Source: Thuidium tamariscinum (taxonomy: Eukaryota > Streptophyta > Bryopsida > Hypnales > Thuidiaceae). From it: a DNA stretch of 64,000 nucleotides. The first letter of the stretch is position 1, and each line of letters opens with the position of its first letter. Made by a program: the position numbers and the translations under genes. The stretch lies in the NCBI GenBank assembly GCA_947034885.2, contig OX344753.2, positions 9,796,001 through 9,860,000 of the forward strand, in the 5' to 3' direction. Shown one piece after another: positions 1-18,303 of the stretch. A model generated the notes under the pieces. That model saw only the letters and a list, made by a program, of their open reading frames with translations, did no database searches and was not told where the DNA came from.

Positions 1-391
1 ACAAACGTCCTTCGTGTAGTTGGGAGAGCTCGCTTTGGGTTGCCAAAGTCGCCACAAATCCGTGTCGTCGCTGCGTGTGACAGCGACGGTTCACGTACAA
101 ACAATCAAGCCAGCTAGCGCTCTTGAATGTTTATCAGTCCATGTAGCAGAATTTTATAGTTAGATAGGAATGCTGTCGACAACTTATTGAGAAGAAGAGG
201 CAACTTTCGGACACGGACGTACCCTCAAAAGCAAACAATCTTTTCAGGACTTGGGAGTTGGAAGGCGTACAAATTGCTGGACGTCGGTTCGGGCGTCTGC
301 TGGAGCAAGCTGGATAGGCTTCCTGAAGAGGAACAGGAAGGAGTTTTGACGAGAATTCTCGATCGTTGTAGACTAACTGGAGTTGGCTCCG
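1..391 (+). promoter_or_regulatory. Upstream and 5' leader region of the receptor kinase
   Basis: This stretch lies directly before the start codon of the receptor kinase at 392. The open frames here on both strands are short and resemble no known protein. I take it as proximal promoter and 5' untranslated leader. No clear TATA box or operator-like site could be fixed by eye. Confidence 0.5.
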
Positions 392-8183
<7,792 letters not shown>

Positions 8184-9699
8184 AACCGGTCTTTTCCAAC
8201 TGGGGTATTTTCACCATTTCCAATGGAAGCCAATTTATGAGTCTTTTTTAGTCGCATTCTCCCGGCAGAACATACTCCTGGTAAATGCTGGCACAAAATT
8301 GCAGAATTTGGAACCCTTCTAATGACATTGCTAGCTCCAATTCGAGTATGGATCTTCCTGAATTGCTTTAGGCTTCACTTCTCTAATTAATTGGCAGATT
8401 TTTTTACAACAGCTTCCTTGACTTGGTTGTACGACCAGTACGCACAACTGTTGGTGGCACATCCTTGAATTCAAGACCCTTTCTTTTCATTCAAGATCGG
8501 CTATCGTTGAGGTCATTCATTTTAAGAGTCATGGATGCTTCTCCATTAATCCAAAGAGACATTTAGAATCCACAAAATGGACTGAGCTTATGGAAACCAG
8601 AGGCGGGCCGAAGCTCCTTTTTCATGTTGAGATCCAGTGGGTGAGTACGTGCTTGAGCTTATAAATGTATTTACGATGTAAGAGTTTACGTGTCACATGG
8701 AAGTACCTAAAAGTGTTCATTTCAGTTGATTTGCATAGATGGAGTCAAAAATCATAATTAGGGGTTATTTTCTAGTTGTAGACAAATGAAAATCATGAAT
8801 GGAAAAAAAAAATTACATATTTTGAATTATTTTTGTATTTTCTATGAATTTTCGAAGTCAAGAAACATCAAAGTGTTGTGTAGGTGCATGTTTGAGATTC
8901 AAAAACATTCATTACAAAGATCTTCTACTTTGCAACCTTGTTGTATTATTGGAGTCATTCTATATGCTAGACAGTTTAACCCTGGAATACTAAATATTCA
9001 TTCAAGGGACTATTGAAAACTCAGATAGGATCATATAAAATCAACTCTAGACAAATGTTTTTAAAATATTGACATAAGATGGAAACATTCACCATCTTTA
9101 TAGGAATTTTAAAAATTCCAATGAGATGTTTGGTTTAAAACGATCTTGCTACCCAAAAAATCCAAGCAGCTTAGATAATTTTGGCATCTTCTACTACATT
9201 CTTTAATTTGAACAATTTTGACACATAGGTAACTATCATGATATAGTATGTAGTTGAATTTGAGAAACTATACTTAGGACAATACCTCATTCTAAGAGGA
9301 ATCAAACTCTAATAAGCTCTAAAAAAGACATTTTCTTTTGATTTCAAAAGCTATTATCTTGAAATCTCTAATGTTGAAGTTCTTGAAATTTTTCCTACAT
9401 ATTCCAAATGCTTGTCTTTAACTTTCTACCAACTTTTATTTCAAACAAAAAAACTCATTACTATCGGTACATAAAAAACCATCAAAAAATAACTAGTATA
9501 TTATTAATTCACTTAACCTCTTGCATTGTAGGGTGATTTAGAGCATGTTAGACTCCATATTTGCTTTTATAGTTTCTATGAGTGTATCTAACAAGACTTA
9601 GAAATCAACAATTAAGAGACACAAATTCATCCTAAGCAAAAAGAAATTCTCAAAAAGAACTCAAAGTCTTCTAACTGAGTTTTTCCAAAATAGAAATAG
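8184..9699. other. 3' flank, then AT-rich intergenic DNA
   Basis: The first few hundred bases after the stop at 8183 are less AT-rich and probably hold the 3' UTR of the receptor kinase. From about 8650 the sequence is strongly AT-rich, with no open frame that resembles a protein. It looks like decayed repeat DNA. Confidence 0.5.
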
Positions 9700-11179
9700 T
9701 TTCTTCTTCACTTCAAACATTGTAATCTTTCTATCTATATTGTCAAATGGGCTAAAAAAATTTCCAAAATTTTTCACAATATTCTACTACACTTTTATAT
9801 GGTTGAAGCTTAGAAGAAAAAGTTTTCTTTTCAATTTTGGAGATTGCAATAAAAAATGGCAATTTTTGACAATTTTTCTTGAAATTTTAGATCATTTGGA
9901 ATTGTACAAAATAAAGAAAATTTATTAAATAGAAAGTTGAAATTTTTAAGAATTTCCTTACAAAATTGAAAAATGTCGATTCCAATGGTTGCAATGTTGC
10001 ACTCCGTAAAAAACAATCTACATTCTATGGATTTTTTTAAGAAAAAACAGTGAAAATAAAGTAAAATAAGGTCTTCAGAGTTCATATTAGATTAGAGAAT
10101 CCACAACTGCCAACAATTGATGAAAATTCCTCATAAGCTTTTTAATCATCAATCAAAATGGAATGATTTAGAGCTTTTGACATATATGCCAATGTCAAAT
10201 TTTTGTTTATGAAAAAAAATGATTTTTTCTAATGTTCCCAACTTGCCCATTTACAAAAAAACAAATATATAAGGCCATAACTTTTGACTCATGTTTAGGT
10301 GATTGCAAAAAACACCTATCAATTTTGTTGTATTTTTTATGATTTCTTTGGAAGTACTTCAAAACTAGAAAATTACTTTTAAATTTTTTTTTAAAATATG
10401 ATTAATGTATATACCTTTAAGATGAAGGTACCTAGGGATAAAATTACACATAAAACTTCTCTAGGTAGAATAACCAAAAAAGTGTTAAGTCTCAAGGAAA
10501 TACATACCTTGATATTTTAATTAAGGAAAAATATTAGAAATAAGTAAATATACAAAATAAAAACTAGCCATTTGTAACAACTTTGTGGAGATGATCATTC
10601 ACCTAAAAAATCACTAAAATAATATTTTATATGTTTCAATATGCAAGTAGAAAGAAGCTCACTTTGTAGACTTCCGCACCTCATAAAGATAACTATTTTT
10701 AGAACTCCTTCCATAAAGAACTACAAGTCTATTAGAAGACCATCTCATCCAATTTTTAGCTCAAAATTCGTTTTTGTGGATTCTAAATAGTACTAAAATC
10801 TTCCAAATTGGCAAATGTGACATTGAATTGGGGTCTATTTTGGGACAGTAAACTATTTTTGAAAATTGCTAAAAAATTAGGGAAGGTGTATGATTGTTAT
10901 GAGTACCTTCTTTGTTAATCTTGAGTCATTTGGAGCCAAAACATAGAAGTTATGCCAAAAAAAAATTAATACCCAAGGTGTGACACAAAATAGGACAAGA
11001 GTTTCTTGCGATCATCCATTTTGAAACGTCTTAAATTTGAAGTGCACGTGAAAGATATTCCTTGTCCACACCTTCTATTTATTAAAGTTTGGGTCCAAAT
11101 CATAGAAATCTCTAGTCACATGTACCTCCCTAAAATTCCTATATTGTCAAATTTGGTAGGCTAGTCTTTTAGGGGTTAA
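9700..11179 (+). mobile_element. Decayed inverted-repeat element, third copy of the TTAACCCCTAAAG family
   Basis: The right part (about 11040-11179) matches the right end of the element at 14752-15670, including the terminal sequence CTTTTAGGGGTTAA. Parts of 9880-10200 also match it, for example the phrase around AATGGAATGATT near 10158. The left end is not clear, so the start given is approximate. The copy is split by a second element at 10301-11013. No transposase frame is visible. Confidence 0.55.
10301..11013 (-). mobile_element. Nested inverted-repeat element (ATTGCAAGAAACACTT family)
   Basis: It begins with GATTGCAAAAAACACC and ends with the near-complement GAGTTTCTTGCGATC. Its right half read in reverse resembles the left half of the element at 41401-42138: both share blocks such as AATTGGGG, AGTAAACT, AAGTTATG and GGACAAG in the same order. 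It sits inside the element at 9700-11179, so it inserted later. Non-autonomous: no protein frame is seen. Confidence 0.6.
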
Positions 11180-12101
11180 AATAAAAAGTTTTAAAATTTC
11201 AATATAAATACATTAGAAAGGTTGTGTACAATCTTATTCTCTTGGAGCAATAAGTTCATATGAAACTCTCATCTAGTTTGTGAAAGTTATATCAATGTCA
11301 CATGTCTATGCCCTCAAAAATACCAATCAATCCATTTCAAAAAAGGTCAAGGTCAAAATCAAGAAATAAAAAAGTGTAGCAATGGTTCAATTGATCTAAA
11401 TACATATTAATGTATTAACATATACAAATCCTACTATTACAAACATGAATACACATACAACTCTTGCCAAGGATGTTGGTTAACCTACATCTTTTTTTAT
11501 TTCAATAAATTTAACTTGACATTTGGTGCTTCCATTCCCAAATTTTTAAAAACATGATTAAGAAAATTACTCATGAGTGCTTGACTTTACTTTAAGTCAT
11601 TGAAGCTTTGACATACACATGGATTATCCATGTCATACGACAATGCGTGAAAGTCATTTCTATGTCATATGACGAATGACCGAAGGGCCTTTTTTTTCTT
11701 TTTCTTCTTTTCTTTTTTTTCTTATTTACTTAGAACCAAATGACAAAGGGCCTTTTTGAGATTAATTCTTTTTTTTTAATTATTTATTTTACACCAAATG
11801 ACAAAGGGCCTGTTTTTTTTGAGCTCAGTTGGCCTAAAGTTTTATCCAACAAAAATCTAAGAACCACCAGTCAACTTTGGCTAAAGAAGCAACCTCGAAA
11901 CTTCTACAGTGCAATTCCCTTTGGATGTACTGTACATGGACATGTGGTTGTTCCAGAGAAAGGGAACGGTAGCATATATATATATACGTATGCATACGTA
12001 TGCATACGTATATATATACGTATGTGCACACCGCGAGTACTTTCGGTAATCACTGCGGTGGTAAAGTTCGACGAAGCTTCTCTTCTTAGCAGAATGAATG
12101 G
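11180..12101. other. AT-rich intergenic DNA with short tandem motif
   Basis: No gene is seen. Near 11690-11820 a short motif of the type AAATGACAAAGGGCCTTTTT occurs three times (about 11680, 11735 and 11794), each followed by a T-rich run. A palindromic AT/CG alternating block lies at 11977-12018. Confidence 0.5.
11977..12018. repeat. 42-bp perfect palindrome of alternating purine-pyrimidine DNA
   Basis: The core CGTATGCATACGTATGCATACG (11987-12008) is its own reverse complement, and ten TA-alternating bases on each side extend the symmetry. Every step alternates purine and pyrimidine, so the block could extrude a cruciform or take a left-handed form. This is probably an expanded microsatellite. 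Confidence 0.85.
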
Positions 12102-12885
12102 GTAGCCATTACTCGGTTGTGCCGGTCGGTTGTGCCGGTAGGGGTGAACTGGCCCCCTCGCTCGGCCCCTCCAAGTAATTTCGAGGGTGCAAGTAGAGCA
12201 AAAAGTCCCCTATTTTGTGCTTATTTAATTTACCTTGGACACAATTCTCAGGTAATTTGGTGCCTCTGATTGTAAATATGAATTTAGAATTTGTAAAAAA
12301 TAAATTTTACAAAACATAATAAATTTCAGCATTTTTCCAAGTGGCTAAGCAAGGATTTGGGTAGATTGGCCCCCTCGCTCGGCCTTACCATGTTTTACCA
12401 AAGGAGCAATCCAAAAGAAAATCCCCCTAGTTTGGGCCGTGATCACCCCTACTTCCTTCACCCCCTAGCTAATTTGCGGTCTCTGATCGCAGATATGAAT
12501 TCAAAATTTGCAAAAAAAAATTAGTGTGAAAAACAAAAAATTACAGCATTTTACCCAAGTGGCCGAGCGAGGGGGTCAGTTCTCCCTGCCCTCTAGCAAG
12601 GGGGCAGTTCACTCTGGCCCCTTGCTCAGCCACTCCAAGTAATCCTAGGGGTGCAAGTGAAACAAAAAAACCCATATTTTGTGCTTAATTAATTTACCTA
12701 CTACACAACTCCTAAGTAATTTGAGGCATTTGATTGCAAATATGAATACAAAATTTGCAAAAAAAATTATTTGTAAGAAATTAAAAAATTTCAGCGTTTT
12801 CCCAAGTGGCCGAGCAAGGGGGGCAGTTTACCCCGGCTGGTTGTGCTTGGGTGGCCCATTACTTTGGTTGTGCCGTCCGTCTTAA
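12102..12885. repeat. Three tandem units of about 220-250 bp with flanking direct repeats
   Basis: Units start near 12151, 12368 and 12616. Each carries a GGCCCCCTCGCTCGG-like GC-rich head, then CAAAAAGTCCCC- and TGATTGCAAATATGAATT-like blocks, and ends in a TTTCAGCATTTT-like block followed by CCAAGTGGC. The array is bracketed by related phrases around GGTTGTGCCGG (12115-12140) and GGTTGTGCCGTCC (12873-12885). A related single unit lies near 17000-17175. No coding potential is visible; it behaves like a short satellite or an internally repeated non-autonomous element. Confidence 0.75.
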
Positions 12886-14751
12886 CTCTTAAGTATACTA
12901 TCTTGGTGGAATTTAATTTGTTCATTTTACACCCTTTTCACCCTTTTTCTTTCAATATTTGAACAATCCACACGGAACATTCATCATCTCAGAAAAAGGC
13001 CAAATCAACCCTCAAGCACTTTGATGTCTAATTCATGGACGATGTAGAAATTGAAAATCAGATTTTTCTCATTATAGTTTGGATGAAAGTCATCCTACTT
13101 TTTTAAAATACTTTATGAACATAACATTGTTCCCTCCCTCAAGTGGAGGTATTATTCTCCTCTATATATTGGGGAAAGACTTTTGTTATAATACATAGAA
13201 GATTATTGGCTTGCTATGACCTATATTGCAGGGTTGTCAGAGTTTTTAGAGACTCATTGGTTAGGCAAGTATGGAGGTTTCTTGATTGGGAGGTGGGAGG
13301 TTGGACGACTCCTAATATGGAGGGCCCCTTAGCAAATGTTAATAATGTTCTAAAGTTATAGTCCTATCCAAGGGTTGGATTTGGTGTTATAAGTGTACAT
13401 GTTTTTTTTTAAATTACAAATGTGGAGATATGTCAATTGGTTGTCCAAACCAAAATTGCATTGACTCTAGTTCAAAATAGGATTTGCAAAAATGAGGTCA
13501 TAGAATCAAAAAATACAAAAATTTCAAAAAATCACCATATCAAAAGAACCTCATTTCAAATTGATTCCAACAAAATTTACTCAAAAAATGGCAATATTTT
13601 GCTTGTAATTGAATCTAGAAAGAATTTTGAATTTTTCCTTTCAAAATTTATAGAAAGATGTTGGTGATAGCATTAGTGAATCTAATTGAATGTATAGATA
13701 GAATCTAAAACTCAAATTCTACATTTTTTATTTGCATCAATTCTAGAGATGGCTTTCGATGCTAAAGGTTAATTATTTTTCTTTTCATCATTTTCCTTTC
13801 ATCCTCTTTCTTTCAAATATTTGAACCACATAAATTTTTCAAAGTTTCAAAGTCAAGATTCCATGTTCTTTTAATTTGTAAAATTATTTTATGTTCAAAG
13901 ATCCAAAATTGCTTCAAAATGCTTTTCCCCAAAGTAAGACTAAAATCTTCATCTATATATATTTTTGAGCAAATTCAGAATTAGGATCCTTTAGTTAATG
14001 TGTTCAAGAATATCCTTCCAAAATTTTAAGGAAAACATTTTCATTGTGATTGCAAGTTCAATGTGCCTAAACTTTAGAATGTAGGCTTTTCTAGCCTTTT
14101 CAAAAGGTATAATTTTGTCTTTCAACATTTTTAGATATCAACACTTATGTTTCTATAGGTTGTATATTTTAGTCAATATGTTTAAAAATGGATTGAAAAT
14201 ATATATAAAAAACTTTAATCTAAAAATCTTTTATACTCATCTTCATAAAAAATTATAAAGTAGAGGATGGTGCTAAAGAAAAATCTAAATTGCTTATATT
14301 TTTTATAAAAAATTGAAAATTGTTTATCCCAATGGTAAGAGAGTCCTAATAATTAAAATAATGTATATTCTTGTTTTAGGTTTGGAAAATTTTAAAATTG
14401 AGTGGAAAAGATGACTTTATATGTTTTTTCTTCCATATTGCCTTCCCAATTGCCTTCAAAAGAAAACTCCTCGTAACTTCCAATTCACTATTTATAATTG
14501 AATGATTCACATGTTTTTATATAGGTATGAATCTATACAATCTACAAAAACTTTAATTGGTATTTTCTTTGAATAATTTATTTTGCCCAATTTGACAATG
14601 AAATTAAAAAAAATTCTCATAATTTTCCCAAAATTCTATCAAAATGATGTAAACACAAGGCTCTATAAGTATATTAGAAGGATTAGCATCCATCCTCCAA
14701 AATTTATGCACAAAATTTAAATTCTAGATTCAATAGAGCATACTTAAGTTC
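12886..14751. other. AT-rich repeat DNA, one copy of an inverted dispersed repeat
   Basis: Bases 13065-13720 match 23525-23955 in reverse orientation, for example at the shared phrase ATTGACTCTAGTTC. The copy here carries about 230 extra bases (about 13112-13345). The rest is AT-rich without a recognisable gene. Confidence 0.6.
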
Positions 14752-15670
14752 TTAACCCCTAAAGTTCTTTGACTATGTTTTCACCAAAACCCCTCCAAAA
14801 CTGCCATTTCTAACTCAAGTATCAAATATTCGGAAAATATTTCTTTTGGACACATATAACCGTAGGATCTTGTATTATTCAGGTTTGAGAAGACGAGGAA
14901 ATTTTTTACCTCGTGGATTACAAGATATTAGTGTTTGAAGTTACAAAAATCCTTTTTTTATCACTGTAAAAATACGGGCAACTGCACTTTACAAGCTCAC
15001 ATTTGCATAAAAAGAGTCCAAATGGTAGTGCTTCTTTGGATTCATTCTCCAAGGCAAGTTGGCTACATGCTCAAAAAATTTCAAATCATTTGGAATTGGA
15101 CAACATATAGAAAAAAAATATTAAGTAAAAAGAAGTAGAGAATGATTCAAAATACTAAATTGTTAAAAAAAATTTGTGAAATTGAAATTTGCCAATCCCA
15201 ACGGTTCAAATGTTGTAATAAACAACCTACACCCAATGTTTTTATTTTTTTCCAATTTTTTTGAAAATTAAGTAAAATAAAGGACTTCAAAGTTTGTTTT
15301 AGAATAGGGAATCTATAACTACCCGCAAACTAAAACTCTTCATAACTTTTGACTCATTAGTCCAAATGGAATGATTCAAAGCTTTTCACGTATATATAAA
15401 TCTATTAAACCAATTTCAAATTTTTATTTTCTAAAAAAGTGATTTTTTCTAATTTGCCCAAACTGCCCGAGTTGAGAAATAAACAACATATCATGCAATA
15501 ACTTTTTAACCATGTAGTCAAAAGTCATAAAAATGGTTGGGCTCTGAAGATATTCCTCGTCCACACCTTCTATTAAAATTTGGTCCCAAAATATGAAAAT
15601 CTCTAGCCACACGTACCTGCCCAAAATAGTTATGTTGCCAAAAAAGGCATGTTGGTCCTTTAGGGGTTAA
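14752..15670 (+). mobile_element. Non-autonomous inverted-repeat element, copy A
   Basis: A 919-base element with terminal inverted repeats of the type TTAACCCCTAAAG at the left and CTTTAGGGGTTAA at the right. The interior is AT-rich and no transposase is visible. It is matched in reverse by the next element: for example AAACTGCCATTTCT near its left end corresponds to AGAAATGGCAG near 16560. Probably an old MITE-like or foldback DNA element. Confidence 0.75.
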
Positions 15671-15689
15671 GAAACTCAAAGTTGATTGT

Positions 15690-16619
15690 TTAACCCCTAA
15701 AGGACCAAGAGTCCCCTCAAGGGATTTTAAGAATTCGGGCAGGTACTTGTGACTTCAATTTTTAATGAATTTTCTTGAAATTTTCACATAAGATAGAAAA
15801 ACTGATTAGCTCTGTGGGAATATTAATTTTTTTTCATTTGGTGACCGGGAGCAAAAGTTATGCCATCTTCAACATAATTTTCATGTCGCCGGTTAGAAAA
15901 AAAATCTACAAAAAATTCAAAATTCAAAAATTATATATTTTTTCTTATAAATTTTATTTTTGTCTACAAGTGAAGCTTTGATTCATTCCATTTGGATTAG
16001 TAATGTGAAAGTTATGAACAATCTTGTTTTTCGGACAATCTAAGCATCTTCTTGAAAAAATAACTTATAGGATTCATTTGTGGATGCAATTTTCACGATT
16101 TTTCAAAAAAAATTGTTGTACAAGGTTGATTTTGTTTGCTAGAAGAATCTCACCAAAGAGATTATTGTGTTTCAATTCCATCTATGAGATATTTGCAATT
16201 TAGTTTTTCTTTCAATCTTGGACCTACATCTACTTGACAATTTTTTAAAGAATGAAAAAAAAGTCTTTATTTTGTGAATTTTTTTTCCTAAGCTCTTAGC
16301 TCAATTTATCAATAGAAAAAAATTTAAATTCAAGGTCTGTAGTGCAAAAAAATTACATAAATGGAGGACAAAGTCATTTGAAGTTGCAAACTAGAGTTTA
16401 AGAAAACTTTGTTTTCCAACTTTGAATGCTCATATCTTCCTATCTATATGGTCAAACTTCATGAAATTTTCACCACATGATCTTAGTTAAGTAAAGTACA
16501 AGATCCTATGGTTAGATTCTAAAAATTTAGTTTTTTTGTTTTTCATAGATGAATGGAGCAGAAATGGCAGTTTTGAGTGGTTTTGGGTTGAAAAACGGCC
16601 GTGGTCCTTTAGGGGTTAA
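15690..16619 (-). mobile_element. Non-autonomous inverted-repeat element, copy B, inverted relative to A
   Basis: A 930-base element that starts with TTAACCCCTAAAGGACC (15690-15706) and ends with GGTCCTTTAGGGGTTAA (16603-16619), a perfect 17-base terminal inverted repeat. It lies 19 bases from copy A in the opposite orientation. Interior phrases shared in reverse with A include the one around AGCTTTGATTCATTCCATTTGGA (15974-15996). Confidence 0.8.
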
Positions 16620-18303
16620 TCCTTTACATGTTAAAAATTAAAGGACCCATTCTTGTAGATTTCAACTATTTGGGAGCAAATTCCATTATTTGAATGAAAT
16701 TTTAGCAACTTTGATCAAATTAAGATGGATGAAACTTTGCATTGATAGAAATTACATATGAGGAAGTTTTGATAGAAACTTATTCAAAATATAGGTCATT
16801 GTTGAGGAGAAAGAACTTCTCGTGGTAAAGACATTTATTTCACAAATATCCTCTTATGAAAGTTTTTAGTTGCAAGCACCACTCATGTCCTCACTAACAA
16901 AATAAATCAACGTCTTGTAGAATTTGTAGAAAAAATGTTGGCAAATGGATGTTTTGCAGGACACTAAATCCTTTATTTGCAGTGGGCCTAGCGAGGTAAT
17001 TTACCGATTTTCCAGGATAAAAGTAAGAAAATCCCCTCTTCTATGCCATGTTTAGGGCAAATTCTACACCTCTTGTTTTAACTAATGTGAGGTCTGTGAT
17101 TGCAAATATGAATTCAGAATTTACAAAAAGAAATTATGTGCAGAAAGTAAAAACAAACTGCGTTTTCCCCAAGGTAAATCCACACTGCTGGCCCAACTTC
17201 GAATGGAGTGTTTTTCCAAGCCACGGTGATAGAACTCCACGCAAATGGGTGCCCAACCTTTTAAACAGGACCTCAAACTACTGTAGAGGGCGGCGAAGGA
17301 AATCCACTTGTGTTCAGTTGCCTCGCATTTGCTTCAGTCCTGGACTCCGGCGGAGTTTCAGTGGTGTGAGCTTCGGCACGTCGTCAACTCGTCATCGACA
17401 GACCGAGCTTGTTGTAAACGCAATTTCCTTCAAATTTTAGAAGCATTGTTGAGCTTGATTTTTTATTATTCTTCGGGGATCTTACTCTCTTTCAATTTGA
17501 AATATCTATTTTAACATTTTGCATATCAGAAAGCAGACTTGTTGCAGAATTGCGCTTTAGTTGTGGCGACGTTGGAATATAAACTTGGCTTGCGTCGCAC
17601 TTTCATTCCAAGTACACTCGAGAGATGTAAGAGGCTGTTCGATCATTCCGCTTTGTGTTGTTTGATTGTCCAGGGCTTGGAGTATGGTTCAGAGAGCTTG
17701 CGTAATCTTTATCGGCTTTGATTGCCTGGTTCTTGGGCTTGATCAATGCGGAAGTTGATTTTATTGGCTTACTCAATTCTTGCGATTGCTTTAGAATTGC
17801 AATCTTGGATTACGTACGTAGCGCTTCGTTTTCTTTTCTCGACAGCTTAAACAAACTGTTCAGTTTGTTTCGTACTGTTTGAATTGCCGGGGGTTGGAGT
17901 ACGATTTTGAGCGAGGCTTGGATTGCTTAACCTTGAGCAGGAACGATTAGTTCTTGATTTTAAATTTTAACCGGAGCAGGAGAGGATGATAATCTTTTTT
18001 TGACGGGCATGAACGCAAAGTGGCACTCTTGTGGGACGAATTTTTGTAGTTTACAGGCTGCTTTGTGTCAGCAGTGTGATTTGATTGTCTCACCTAACAC
18101 TCTAGTAGCGATTGCACCAGGAGAGTCACTGTTCGAAGTGAAATGCAGTCCTTTTCTACGAAGCAGGAGAATTAACCGAAGTCTGTAGATTATATTTTTT
18201 TGTTGTAGTTGACCATTCGCTGAGAGTCTCGAAGGTTCAAGGGGAAGCTGTAGATGGTTTTCATGTCAGTGTGACAGTGCTACGATCAGTGAAACTTTGA
18301 ACC
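16620..18303 (+). promoter_or_regulatory. Repeat DNA passing into upstream region of the first BODYGUARD-like gene
   Basis: Up to about 17175 this is repeat DNA, including one diverged unit of the 12102-12885 family. From about 17180 the base composition becomes more balanced, as expected for a promoter and 5' leader leading to the start at 18304. Open frames such as the one from 17048 resemble no known protein and run across the repeat. No promoter element could be fixed. Confidence 0.45.
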
